64,000 nucleotides of DNA. Origin: Methanomethylovorans sp041447285 (GTDB lineage: Archaea > Halobacteriota > Methanosarcinia > Methanosarcinales > Methanosarcinaceae). Made by a program: the position numbers and the translations under genes. The stretch covers positions 5,196-69,195 of the forward strand of contig NZ_JBGMEB010000025.1 of NCBI RefSeq assembly GCF_041447285.1, written 5' to 3'. Below are positions 50,836 through 59,987 of the stretch, piece by piece; within the stretch, counting starts at the first letter, position 1, and each line of letters begins with the position of its first letter. Below the pieces are notes generated by a model. It made no database searches, was not told the origin of the DNA, and saw nothing but the letters and a program-made list of their open reading frames with translations.

Positions 50836-51811
50836 AAATGTTGTAGTTACAGGTGCCGGTGGTTTTATTCCAAGCCACCTCACGGAAGAGCTAGTTAGAA
50901 GAGGTGCCAATGTAAAGGCTCTGGTACATTATAATTCCCGCAATGACAATGGTATGCTGAGATTAGCTGATCCGGAGCTTGTTGATAAAGTACAGATATC
51001 TCTTGGAGATATCACCGATCCATATTATGTAAAGCAAGTAACGAAAGATGCTGATGTGGTCTTCCATCTTGCTGCCCTTATTGGTATACCATATTCATAC
51101 ATAGCTCCTGAGCAATATGTCAATGTGAATATCAAAGGCACTTTAAATGTGCTTCAGGCAGCACTTGAGAATGGTGTGGACAAAGTGGTTCACACCTCAA
51201 CCAGTGAAACCTACGGAACAGCTATCTACACACCAATTGATGAATCTCATCCCTTGCAGGGTCAATCCCCCTATTCTGCCTCTAAGATCGGCGCAGATAA
51301 GCTTGCTGAAAGTTATTATCTCTCTTTTGATCTGCCAGTGGCGACCATAAGACCTTTCAACACCTTTGGTCCCCGTCAGTCTGCAAGGGCAGTAATACCG
51401 ACTATAATTTCTCAGGCATTGGTAAAAGATGAGATTCATGTGGGTTCTCTTGATCCGGTGAGGGATATGACGTTTGTAAAAGATACTGTCAATGGTTTTA
51501 TTGCAGTGGCAACATCTGAAAGTTCTGTGGGCGAAGTCATAAATGTAGGTACAGGGAAGGGTCATACAATTGGCGATATTCTTAGTACTATTCTCAAGAT
51601 AGTTGACAAGGAAAATATGAAAATTACAACAGATGTCCAACGTGTTAGGCCTGTAAAAAGTGAAGTAATGGAATTGATCTGTGATAATTCCAAGGCGAAA
51701 AAGTTGGCTGACTGGGAACCTCAGTACACTCTTGAGGAAGGTTTAAGATTGACCATAGATTGGTTTAAAGGACATAACAATCTGTATGATACGAAAGGAT
51801 ATGTGGTATAA
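50819..51811 (+). CDS. LegB-type NAD-dependent nucleotide-sugar 4,6-dehydratase
   Basis: A 330-aa extended SDR. It has G-A-G-G-F-I-P-S-H, L-V-H-Y-N-S-R-N, the Y-S-A-S-K catalytic pair and F-N-T-F-G-P-R-Q-S-A-R. The Y-N-S-R-N and Q-S-A-R segments resemble LegB, the UDP- or GDP-GlcNAc 4,6-dehydratase of legionaminic acid and related amino-sugar paths. Whether the organism makes legionaminate cannot be told, as LegC, LegG, LegI and LegF are not seen here. It overlaps the upstream SDR by 17 bp and the downstream ATG by one base. Confidence 0.85.
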   Translation: MNIKNKNVVVTGAGGFIPSHLTEELVRRGANVKALVHYNSRNDNGMLRLADPELVDKVQISLGDITDPYYVKQVTKDADVVFHLAALIGIPYSYIAPEQYVNVNIKGTLNVLQAALENGVDKVVHTSTSETYGTAIYTPIDESHPLQGQSPYSASKIGADKLAESYYLSFDLPVATIRPFNTFGPRQSARAVIPTIISQALVKDEIHVGSLDPVRDMTFVKDTVNGFIAVATSESSVGEVINVGTGKGHTIGDILSTILKIVDKENMKITTDVQRVRPVKSEVMELICDNSKAKKLADWEPQYTLEEGLRLTIDWFKGHNNLYDTKGYVV

Positions 51812-52512
51812 TGCAAGCTGTAATTCTTGCTGGCGGCAAAGGTAAGCGTTTGGCACCATACACCACCATTCTGCCAAAACCCTTGATGCCCATTGATGAC
51901 ATGCCAATTCTGGAGATTGTATTGCTCCAGCTTAAAAAGCATGGATTTACAAACATCGTTCTTGCTGTTGGCCATCTTGCAGGGCTGATACAGGCTTATT
52001 GTGGTGATGGTTCCAGATGGGGATTGAATATCACCTATTCGATGGAAAATGAACCTCTTGGTACTGCAGGACCTTTGTCTTTAATAGATGGTCTTGAAGA
52101 GAATTTTCTCGTAATGAATGGTGATCTATTAACCAATATTGATTATTCTGATCTGATGAAACTTCATTTAGAAAAAAATGCTCTTGCGACGGTTTCGATG
52201 TATAATAAGGATGTTCCTATTAGTCTTGGTGTGCTTAACTTAGATGATTCTGGAAATATTATTGATTACATTGAAAAACCGACTCTAACTTACAAAGTAA
52301 GCATGGGAATTTATATTTTGAACAGGAAAATACTTGATCACATTGAAAAGGGCAAATATCTTGATTTTCCAGTTCTTATAAAACAGTTGATAGAAGAAAA
52401 TGAAAAAGTAGTTGGTTATGATTTTACCGGCTATTGGATGGATATAGGTCGTCATGAGGATTACTCGAAGGTGCTTGAAGAGTTTAATAGTATTAGGGAT
52501 GAATTGTTGTAG
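51811..52512 (+). CDS. Sugar nucleotidyltransferase
   Basis: A 233-aa NTP-transferase-fold protein. The N-terminal L-A-G-G-K-G-K-R-L, the P-K-P-L-M-P-I lysine site and V-M-N-G-D-L-L (metal Asp) are intact. The family activates a sugar 1-phosphate with a nucleotide; the base is not set by sequence. It is shorter than GlmU or RmlA and lacks an acyltransferase domain. It begins at the last base of the LegB-type gene stop (TAATG), so coexpression is clear. Confidence 0.87.
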   Translation: MQAVILAGGKGKRLAPYTTILPKPLMPIDDMPILEIVLLQLKKHGFTNIVLAVGHLAGLIQAYCGDGSRWGLNITYSMENEPLGTAGPLSLIDGLEENFLVMNGDLLTNIDYSDLMKLHLEKNALATVSMYNKDVPISLGVLNLDDSGNIIDYIEKPTLTYKVSMGIYILNRKILDHIEKGKYLDFPVLIKQLIEENEKVVGYDFTGYWMDIGRHEDYSKVLEEFNSIRDELL

Positions 52513-52524
52513 TAAGGTATAAGC

Positions 52525-52689
52525 ATGTCTATATTTAATGGCAAAAAGATACTTGTTACAGGTGGCACAGGTTCTCTGGGAAAAGAGCTTGTACGTCATC
52601 TTTTATGGAATGAACAGCCGGAAACTGTTAAAGTATTTGATGTCGATGAAACTGAGCAATTAGAGTTCCAACCTTCTGTATATGCTTAA
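52525..52689 (+). pseudogene. Truncated SDR sugar dehydratase (N-terminal remnant)
   Basis: A 54-codon frame starting ATG 12 bp after the nucleotidyltransferase. It encodes a textbook N terminus of a PseB/CapD-like dehydratase (F-N-G-K-K-I-L-V-T-G-G-T-G-S-L-G, then V-F-D-V-D-E-T-E-Q) and stops after P-S-V-Y-A. The family needs about 330 residues, so the catalytic part is lost. No other part is recognised in the 223 bp that follow. It appears to be a deletion remnant within the block. Confidence 0.75.
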
Positions 52690-52912
52690 GAGGCTTGTGA
52701 AACGCAGAGGATTTTTAATGCAACTCCTCATTCTCATATTGGCTAATAATACTAGTAAGTTAATTTACAGTATCTATGATTATTATATATACAGAAATGA
52801 ACAAAACTTGAAACAATATTTTGTTCCTTGTTTATTTTGGCTCCTCTTTGAGGTAATGTTTTAATATCCGATCAAATATTCAATGTGAATTTTCAGAATT
52901 GCATCGTAGTCA

Positions 52913-54406
52913 ATGATTTCTATGTCAAAAATTCAGACTCTAATCTCTCGAATAATGGGCATAAGCCCCATACAGCGCCAGAGTCTTATTTCCTTTTTCT
53001 GGCAAATAGCATTTACAGCCATAGGCTTTTTAAGTACTATTTATTTTGCACGGAGTGTAGGTGCTTCAATTCTAGGTGCATACTTCATTTTCTTATCATA
53101 TACCGGAATTTTCAGTATGGTGTCAGATGGTGGTTTTGGAGGAGCTGCAGTCAAGCGTATAAGTGAAGGAGAAGAGCAGGATGCATATTTCACAGCATAT
53201 TTTGTATTGCTTTTGATTTTTACTTCAATTACCTTGATCTTCTTGCTTGTATTTCGGGAATACTTTATCGACCTCAATGAGTCTGGTATGTTTGTGTGGT
53301 TAATCCTATCTTTATTGTTTTCTGTGATAGCAAGTTCCATATCCATCGGAGTTAATGGCACTGGTAAAATAGGAGTACGTATGACATGTGCTGGCATGGG
53401 TAACATTTCACGTATTATTTTCCAGGTTATGGGAATATACTTTGGATATGAGGTAGCAGGCCTTGCTGGTGGATTGATTGCAGGGACTCTCCTTGCAGCG
53501 GTGATTGAATTTCGATTTTTTGATTTAAATTTTGTTCCCTTCAAGTGGAAACATGTCAAAAGTTTATCCATGTTCTCTTTTTGGTTGTTCCTGACGTCAA
53601 CTGGTTCACTGGTGTTCTCACAGTCTGATACGCTTATGATTGGTTATTATATGGATAATGCCGATGTAGGTGTCTATAGAATATCTCTTCAGTTCACAAT
53701 GGTTGCAACTTTTGCTACCTATGCACTGCGTAATACTTTATGGCCCAGGGTTAGTAGATGGGGTAAGAATGGAGAGATAGAATCAGTACAGGCATCTTTG
53801 TCAAATGCAATCAGTTACTCTCTAATACTGGCAGTTCCTGTGCTCATTGGTGGCATATTATTGGGTGATAAATTGCTTTATTTGTTCTATGGTGCTGAAT
53901 TTGCTAGAGGTTACTTTACATTGATTCTATTAATGGGTGTGCAGATCGTCAACATCTTTCAATATTTTTTCACAATGTATCTCGATGCTTTGGATAATCC
54001 AAAAGAATCATTTAAAGTTACACTGGTAGGTGTTGTTGCTAATATCGTGTTAAATGCGTTCCTGATTCCTATAATGGGTATAAGTGGTGCAGCAATAGCA
54101 ACTCTTGTAACAATGGTATTGAATGCTGCGCTTGCCAAGCGTGCGTTATCTAGATTGATTATGATTAGATTGAAACATCGTAATATACTGAATATCATGA
54201 AGGCATCAATTCTGATGGGGATATTTGTTGGAGTATATCGCCTGCTTATCCCTTTATCCAATGTATGGGTTACGCTGCTGGCTGTTGTGATCGGTGGAGC
54301 AATATACTGTTTTTTGGTATTGAAATTTGATGATAATGTGTACGATGAAATGAGAAATATTGTAGAGGGGATGGGCATGGGAGGTGTATGGCCAGCATGG
54401 TTGTGA
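52913..54406 (+). CDS. Polysaccharide flippase (Wzx/MATE-like)
   Basis: A 497-aa protein with about 14 predicted membrane helices and almost no long loops, typical of oligosaccharide flippases that carry lipid-linked sugars outward. The N terminus has S-F-F-W-Q-I-A-F-T-A-I-G-F and the G-A-Y-F-I-F-L-S-Y repeat. It would supply the glycan for AglB. The ATG at 52913 is used, with another at 52922 in frame. A 223-bp gap and the SDR remnant separate it from the upstream block. Confidence 0.88.
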   Translation: MISMSKIQTLISRIMGISPIQRQSLISFFWQIAFTAIGFLSTIYFARSVGASILGAYFIFLSYTGIFSMVSDGGFGGAAVKRISEGEEQDAYFTAYFVLLLIFTSITLIFLLVFREYFIDLNESGMFVWLILSLLFSVIASSISIGVNGTGKIGVRMTCAGMGNISRIIFQVMGIYFGYEVAGLAGGLIAGTLLAAVIEFRFFDLNFVPFKWKHVKSLSMFSFWLFLTSTGSLVFSQSDTLMIGYYMDNADVGVYRISLQFTMVATFATYALRNTLWPRVSRWGKNGEIESVQASLSNAISYSLILAVPVLIGGILLGDKLLYLFYGAEFARGYFTLILLMGVQIVNIFQYFFTMYLDALDNPKESFKVTLVGVVANIVLNAFLIPIMGISGAAIATLVTMVLNAALAKRALSRLIMIRLKHRNILNIMKASILMGIFVGVYRLLIPLSNVWVTLLAVVIGGAIYCFLVLKFDDNVYDEMRNIVEGMGMGGVWPAWL

Positions 54407-54777
54407 ATTATTTTCTTTTACATATATTCCATTTTATATTCATACAATTGGAGTACTTTTTATGCTATATAATTATAATTTAATTCGTTAGGATATGTAG
54501 ATAAGATCCGTACTGAAAAACAGAAGTGGAAGGTCTTCTGGGATGCTATTGGTCCCAGTAACATTAACTTCTCTTTTTCTAAAATACTAATATAGCAAAA
54601 ATAATGTTGGTTGAAAGTTGCCACATTTTTTATGGGAGAGTATAGGAACCAGTTATCTTTAATACTTCTCTTTAATATATCTATAGATATGGTTTCGAAC
54701 TATCTCTACTATTAAAATAGTTGTATACACTAAGGTTTAAAAAAAACTACTCGTCCTTGTTATTCCAGTTACCTATT
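54407..54777. other. Gap with possible coding remnant
   Basis: 371 bp, A/T-rich, no complete gene. An open stretch from 54479 to a stop at 54593-54595 would read Y-V-D-K-I-R-T-E-K-Q-K-W and F-W-D-A-I-G-P-S-N, which looks protein-like but has no start codon and may be a remnant. A TATA-like run near 54673-54685 could serve the GT4 gene. Confidence 0.35.
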
Positions 54778-54792
54778 ATGTTACCTATTATG
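54769..54792 (+). repeat. 12-bp tandem repeat at the GT4 start
   Basis: TTACCTATTATG occurs twice without gap (54769-54780, 54781-54792). Each copy carries an in-frame ATG. The repeat codes for L-P-I-M twice. Confidence 0.85.
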
Positions 54793-56037
54793 GGAGTGTA
54801 TCAAAAAGTGTCTGACAAAAAGAATATCTGTGTAATTGTGGCTCTTTTAATCACAGGTGGATCTGATAACTTATTACTATCTCATCTATCTTATCTCATC
54901 CAACATGGATACAGTGTACATTTGTATTCAATTCGTCCAATGGATAAAAATAGCGTTTTATCTGACAAATTTAGAGATTATGGGATTTCACTAAAGGATT
55001 ACAATATATTGACTAAGGTACTACTTCAAGCAACTAAATATGCTATCTATCTCCCTCTTTATTCTTTTCTTTTCCTCAGCAGAAGCTTGGGTTTATGTAA
55101 ATATCCAATCTCGAAGACAAAAATTCAGGTGAGTATAGAAAATAGGCTCATATTTAAAATATGTATGCCAATATTATTCCTTCGGGTTATTCTTGACAAT
55201 TTATATCATAAATTTAATATAATCTCCTCTTACCATTATTCTACTTATAGCGTTTCATACTATCTTCAGAAATCATTGAACATTCCAGCAGTATATACAG
55301 AAATATCATCTCCTATGTGGAGAAAGGACTGGCTGTCTAGAAAAAAATTAAGCAAATATCTAAATTCATTCAATAAAATCTTTGTACCGTCAAAAATAAT
55401 AGGTAATGAATTGAGGGAATATGAAGGTTTGAATAAGGATTACATAACATTGCCTTTTATTATCCAAGAGTTGCCATACAATTTTAATCCTTCATCTAGA
55501 ACAGCTGAAAGTTTTGGTGTTATTGCCAGATTATCTCGTGAAAAAAATCAGGATATATTGATCAAAGTGTTGAAAATAGTTGTAAGCTCAAAACCAAACG
55601 CCAAATTAATATTGATTGGTAGAGGAGAAGAAGAATCCAAATACAAATTATTAGTTGAGGAATTGCAACTTTTAAATAACGTGAAATTCATTCCGGGTTT
55701 TAATATAATCACTGAAATAATTGACGAAATCGATATTTTCGTACTATGTTCGGATGTCGAAGGAATGCCATTAGTTTTACTTGAAGCACTTTATTATGGA
55801 AAACCAATATTAGTGAATGATGTAGGTTCTACATCAGAATTAGTAATAAATAATTTCAACGGTTTCATCATAGACAAAAATAATTTAGATGATCTCGCTA
55901 AAAAAATACTTTTAATAATGGATGATACCAATTTATTTAATGACTTCTCAAATAACAGTAAAAAATTATATCATAGTACATATAGTCCTGCAGTAATACT
56001 TAATCACTTGTTAGATGAATATGATCAACTAAATTGA
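54778..56037 (+). CDS. GT4 family glycosyltransferase (AT-rich)
   Basis: A glycosyltransferase of about 419 aa. The C-terminal half has the GT4 pattern A-R-L-S-R-E-K-N-Q-D, then D-V-E-G-M-P-L-V-L-L-E-A-L and G-S-T-S-E-L-V. The start is uncertain: TTG at 54721 and ATGs at 54778 and 54790 are in frame, none with a clear ribosome site, and a 12-bp tandem repeat covers the two ATGs. It is markedly A/T-richer than the aglB-side genes and has many Asn/Lys/Ile codons, suggesting recent transfer. It stands alone, convergent with a GT2 gene. Confidence 0.8.
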   Translation: MLPIMGVYQKVSDKKNICVIVALLITGGSDNLLLSHLSYLIQHGYSVHLYSIRPMDKNSVLSDKFRDYGISLKDYNILTKVLLQATKYAIYLPLYSFLFLSRSLGLCKYPISKTKIQVSIENRLIFKICMPILFLRVILDNLYHKFNIISSYHYSTYSVSYYLQKSLNIPAVYTEISSPMWRKDWLSRKKLSKYLNSFNKIFVPSKIIGNELREYEGLNKDYITLPFIIQELPYNFNPSSRTAESFGVIARLSREKNQDILIKVLKIVVSSKPNAKLILIGRGEEESKYKLLVEELQLLNNVKFIPGFNIITEIIDEIDIFVLCSDVEGMPLVLLEALYYGKPILVNDVGSTSELVINNFNGFIIDKNNLDDLAKKILLIMDDTNLFNDFSNNSKKLYHSTYSPAVILNHLLDEYDQLN

Positions 56038-56056
56038 TTATTTTCTGATTTCTGAG

Positions 56057-57040
56057 CTATAGTGTTTTATTGAAAAATTCAAGGTTTTTGCTTTTTATAT
56101 CTTTAAGATGCATGATATTCTCAATAGTAGCGTCGACAAAATATCTAAAACCTAAATATGTTGTCTTAGAGGGATTTAATATAAAATTGAAAAAGCTGCG
56201 AATAAAATATCCTAATTGGCACCAAAAAAAAATTAGCTTGTTCTTATAAGTTAAGTCTATATTTTTATAGAAAAAATACAATGAATATGTTTGTTTCATA
56301 ATAATTAGCTCTTTTTTTGGCAGTCTACCTGCATTTGAAGTTTTATGAATCAATTTAGCGTGAGGTGTAATTAATAATGAATTAGGATATTTTTTATAAA
56401 TTCCATATGATAGGTCGACATCTTCTTTAAAAGAATACCTTCTAAGATTCTCATCAAAATTAAATTCTTCAAAAACTTTTCTCCTGTATGACTGATTTGC
56501 ACCAGAAAGCCATTGGCATTTGGTAACCTCATTGATATTAGATGGATATAGGGTATTAGTAGAGGGAAGCACTTCACATTTGTTTTTATAATTAAAACTA
56601 AAGTAGAATAGTTTATGCATTATTGTCTTAATTCGCTCAACTATTATGTTCTCTTTAATTCCATTGACATTTTGTATAAATCCTTGAACACCTAGAGCAT
56701 TAGGATATTCGTTATATGTATGCAAAATTTCTCTCAAATAGTTATCATCTAAAATTACATCATCATCTAAAAATAGAATAATATCTGCTATAGCTTTCTT
56801 TATTCCAATGTTTCTTGCTATTGTCAAACTTTTTCCACGCATATTTCTAATATATATCAATTCCACATTTTTTTCTTTAAATCCAATCCGCATATCTTCT
56901 ATCAAAATTTTAATGTTATTTGTTTCACTGTCATCAACAATTATAATTTCAGTGATTAAATCTGTTTGTCTTAATAAAGAATTGAATAAGTCAGTCAGTT
57001 CAGCTACCCTATTATATGTTGGAATAATTATGGAAAACAT
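56057..57040 (-). CDS. GT2 family glycosyltransferase
   Basis: A 327-aa GT-A fold enzyme. The N-terminal I-I-P-T-Y-N-R and the D-D-D metal site (L-F-L-D-D-D-V-I-L) are intact; W-L-S-G-A-N-Q follows as an acceptor-site motif. The C-terminal part is basic and hydrophobic. It is A/T-rich, and its start at ATG 57040 has no strong ribosome site. It is transcribed away from the rfb genes and into the end of the GT4 gene. Confidence 0.85.
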   Translation of the reverse strand: MFSIIIPTYNRVAELTDLFNSLLRQTDLITEIIIVDDSETNNIKILIEDMRIGFKEKNVELIYIRNMRGKSLTIARNIGIKKAIADIILFLDDDVILDDNYLREILHTYNEYPNALGVQGFIQNVNGIKENIIVERIKTIMHKLFYFSFNYKNKCEVLPSTNTLYPSNINEVTKCQWLSGANQSYRRKVFEEFNFDENLRRYSFKEDVDLSYGIYKKYPNSLLITPHAKLIHKTSNAGRLPKKELIIMKQTYSLYFFYKNIDLTYKNKLIFFWCQLGYFIRSFFNFILNPSKTTYLGFRYFVDATIENIMHLKDIKSKNLEFFNKTL

Positions 57041-57434
57041 TTATACCTCAATTGTATCCATAAAATGGATTAGCACTTAACAGTTGTCTTCGCTATTTAC
57101 AGTCATATGTATTTTTTATTTTTAAATTTTGGTGTCTCAAAATAGGAAAGTGATTTGAGAAATTATTGATATCCCTATGTCAAAATGAAATCAATGTGTA
57201 TAAGGATTCCAAACATTTATATATGCTCATTAGATTATCTATTGCTGCATAATTATATTACATTTCAAAGTGGTGAAAAAATGGGATTTTTATTATTGAA
57301 GCAAATTCTCTCTATAACCGTGCAGAATTTATTTATCAGTAAAAAGGTTCTATCTTGAAAATAGTAATTATCTTCGGCATTCTTGGAATGAGAGTTATGT
57401 ACATCTAACTATAATATCTATTAGCTGGTGGATT
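57041..57434 (+). promoter_or_regulatory. Promoter region of the rfb operon
   Basis: A 394-bp gap, A/T-rich, with a TATA box TTTATATA at 57216-57223 and a second candidate GTATAAG near 57198-57204. A leader of about 190 nt to the rfbF ATG would follow. A short 25-codon frame at 57281 is not credible. GGTGG lies ahead of the rfbF ATG. Confidence 0.45.
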
Positions 57435-58211
57435 ATGAAAACCCTAATTCTTGCTGGGGGATTTGGTACAAGACTTGCGGAAGAAACGCATGCAATCCCT
57501 AAACCTATGGTAGAAATAGGCGGAAAACCCATATTATGGCATATTATGAAGTTGTATTCATTTTACGGGTATAATGACTTCATAATTCTTTTAGGTTACA
57601 AAGGTTACATTATAAAGGAATATTTTGCAAATTATTTCCTTCACCAAAGCGATGTAACAATCGACATCTCAAAAAATAAAATGGAAGTTCATCGTAACAA
57701 AAGTGAACCATGGACTGTCACACTTGTTGACACTGGACTGGACACAATGACAGGAGGTAGAATATTGAGAGCAAAGAGTTACGTTGGTAATGAAACTTTC
57801 ATGCTGACTTATGGAGATGGAATTGCAGATGTTAACATTGAAAAACTTGTTTCATTCCATCGTTCTCATGGTCATCTGGTAACGGTAACCTCAGTGCAAC
57901 CGGAGGGCCGTTATGGAGCTATATCTGCAGATAACACTGGAAGAGTGGAGCATTTTGCAGAGAAACCCGCAGGTGATGGTGCCTGGATCAATGCAGGTTT
58001 CTTTATTTGTGAGCCAGATATTTTTGATTATTTGAAAGATGGAGATGCGACTGTTTTTGAAAGAGAGCCACTTGAAAAACTGAGCGATGATAGGGAGATA
58101 TTTGCCTACAAACATACAGGATTCTGGAAATGCATGGACACTTTACGCGATATGCAACAACTGAATCAGATGTGGAAGAATGGTAATAGCAAATGGAAGT
58201 TATGGGATTAA
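57435..58211 (+). CDS. rfbF: Glucose-1-phosphate cytidylyltransferase
   Basis: RfbF (258 aa) makes CDP-glucose from CTP and glucose-1-phosphate. The nucleotide site L-A-G-G-F-G-T-R-L, I-P-K-P-M-V-E-I-G-G-K-P and the metal Asp in T-Y-G-D-G-I-A-D are clear, and the C-terminal W-K-C-M-D-T-L-R-D is typical of RfbF. It leads the rfb operon, with rfbG starting 8 bp after its stop. CDP-glucose is the entry to CDP-linked deoxysugars. Confidence 0.94.
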   Translation: MKTLILAGGFGTRLAEETHAIPKPMVEIGGKPILWHIMKLYSFYGYNDFIILLGYKGYIIKEYFANYFLHQSDVTIDISKNKMEVHRNKSEPWTVTLVDTGLDTMTGGRILRAKSYVGNETFMLTYGDGIADVNIEKLVSFHRSHGHLVTVTSVQPEGRYGAISADNTGRVEHFAEKPAGDGAWINAGFFICEPDIFDYLKDGDATVFEREPLEKLSDDREIFAYKHTGFWKCMDTLRDMQQLNQMWKNGNSKWKLWD

Positions 58212-58218
58212 GATTAAT

Positions 58219-59301
58219 ATGGATTTAGCTTCAGCCTATAAAAATAAAAATGTCTTCATAACAGGTCACACTGGATTCAAAGGTTCATGGCTTTCATTAT
58301 GGCTCTATAAAATGGGAGCAAATGTATTTGGATACTCTCTGCGACCAGACAATATTCCTAATAATTACACAGCATCCTGCGTGGGTGATGTACTTGCTGG
58401 GGAAACAATTGCCGATATACGCAACAAGAAATCACTGAAGGAAGCCATTAAAAAAGCAGATCCAGATTATGTATTCCATCTTGCTGCTCAGCCTTTAGTA
58501 AGAGAAAGTTACAATTGTCCCGTTGAGACGTTTGAGATAAACGTTATTGGTAGCCTGAATGTTCTTGATAGTTTACAGCAATATGAAAACCAATGTTCTG
58601 TGGTTATTGTTACAAGTGACAAGTGTTATGATAACAAAGAGCAGCTATGGGGATATCGTGAAAGTGATCCATTAGGTGGTCATGATCCATATAGTGCAAG
58701 TAAAGCAGCTGCAGAAATAGCTGTATCTTCATATCGAAAATCCTTTTTTCCAAGCGAATTTTTAGATGAACATGGAGTAAAAATCGCCACGGCTAGAGCC
58801 GGAAATGTTATTGGGGGAGGGGACTGGGCAAAAGACAGAATAATACCTGATGCAGTAAGAGCTTTGTCAAATGGAAAAAATGTCATAGTAAGAAATCCAA
58901 ATTCTATTAGACCCTGGCAGCATGTCCTTGAACCGCTATCCGGTTATTTAACCTTAGCAGCAAAAATGTATGAAAGTAAAGATCCAGACCTTTTCTCACC
59001 ATGGAATTTCGGACCGTGCTGCAGCGATGAATGCACTGTATCAGATCTTATGGATTTGTTTTGTGGAGAATGGGGTTGTGTTGCTTGGGAACATTTGTCT
59101 TCATCTAATACACCACATGAGGCTTCTGTCTTGCGTTTATGTATTGATAAAGCTGTTTACAAATTGAACTGGTCCCCCCGATGGAACCTCTTTGAGGCTA
59201 TAAAAAGAACAGCTTCATGGTACAAAGAGTATTACAATAACAATACAAAATCAATGCAAAACACATGTTTTGCAGATATTGATGCATATATGGAAGTGTA
59301 A
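58219..59301 (+). CDS. rfbG: CDP-glucose 4,6-dehydratase
   Basis: RfbG (360 aa) turns CDP-glucose into CDP-4-keto-6-deoxyglucose with NAD. The start F-I-T-G-H-T-G-F-K-G-S-W-L and the Y-S-A-S-K pair are diagnostic, and N-S-I-R-P-W-Q-H-V-L-E-P follows. An ATG at 58180 inside rfbF is in frame, but the ATG at 58219 gives the standard family start and length. The stop overlaps the next ATG (59301). Product feeds the epimerase, reductase and methyltransferase downstream. Confidence 0.94.
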   Translation: MDLASAYKNKNVFITGHTGFKGSWLSLWLYKMGANVFGYSLRPDNIPNNYTASCVGDVLAGETIADIRNKKSLKEAIKKADPDYVFHLAAQPLVRESYNCPVETFEINVIGSLNVLDSLQQYENQCSVVIVTSDKCYDNKEQLWGYRESDPLGGHDPYSASKAAAEIAVSSYRKSFFPSEFLDEHGVKIATARAGNVIGGGDWAKDRIIPDAVRALSNGKNVIVRNPNSIRPWQHVLEPLSGYLTLAAKMYESKDPDLFSPWNFGPCCSDECTVSDLMDLFCGEWGCVAWEHLSSSNTPHEASVLRLCIDKAVYKLNWSPRWNLFEAIKRTASWYKEYYNNNTKSMQNTCFADIDAYMEV

Positions 59302-59855
59302 TGATGATAATTGAAAAATTAGAACTTTCCGGTGCAGCAATTGTTCATGCAGAGCCCTTTGTTGATCATAGAGGTGTTTTTGCAAGATTTTTTTGTGAAA
59401 AGGAGCTTTCTGAAATTATTGACGATCGGCATTTTGTTAATCTCAATTTTTCCAAAACTCTTAAAAAGGGAGCTGTTAGAGGCCTTCATTTTCAGTATCC
59501 TCCCATAGCAGAAATGAAACTTGTGCGTTGTATTCGTGGTTCAGTTTATGATGTAATAGTTGATATTAGAAAAAATTCTCCTACTTTTTTGAAATGGTAT
59601 GGTGTAGAACTTAGTGCTGAAAATATGAAAATGATATGCATTCCTGAGGGATTTGCTCATGGATTTCAAGCACTTGAAGAAAGTTCGGAATTGATATATC
59701 TTGTGAGCAGCTTTTATTCCCCTGAGTTTGAAGGTGGATTAAATTATAATGATCCTGTTTTAGGAATAAACTGGCCAGAAAATGTCACAGATATATCTGA
59801 TAAAGATTCTAAGTATCCTTTTATTGAAGATAAATTTAATGGAATTGAAATATAG
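59301..59855 (+). CDS. dTDP-4-dehydrorhamnose 3,5-epimerase family protein (RmlC/RfbC-like)
   Basis: A 184-aa cupin of the RmlC family. The catalytic His lies in V-R-G-L-H-F-Q, with K-L-V-R-C-I-R-G and V-D-I-R-K-N-S-P-T-F following. In this operon it would invert C3 and/or C5 of CDP-4-keto-6-deoxyhexose rather than dTDP sugar; that is inference from neighbours. The one-base overlap with rfbG couples the two. 132 bp of A/T-rich sequence with a TATA-like ATTATAAATA follows, so a second transcript may begin there. Confidence 0.87.
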   Translation: MMIIEKLELSGAAIVHAEPFVDHRGVFARFFCEKELSEIIDDRHFVNLNFSKTLKKGAVRGLHFQYPPIAEMKLVRCIRGSVYDVIVDIRKNSPTFLKWYGVELSAENMKMICIPEGFAHGFQALEESSELIYLVSSFYSPEFEGGLNYNDPVLGINWPENVTDISDKDSKYPFIEDKFNGIEI

Positions 59856-59987
59856 ATGTGAAGTGTATTCGAATAGCATATCTTCATCTTTAGTTGTTCA
59901 TAACATACTTTATTTGATATCTATTCAATAGTATTATAAATATGAATATGTGTGGTTTTATAGAATTAAATAATAAAGGAATATTTT

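Noticed and set aside
52682..52864. 60-codon frame after the truncated dehydratase
   Set aside because: Overlaps the end of the remnant, is hydrophobic without family match and has no ribosome site; probably chance.
57281..57358. 25-codon frame after GGTG in the rfbF leader
   Set aside because: Too short and hydrophobic without any conserved feature; a leader peptide cannot be excluded but is not supported.
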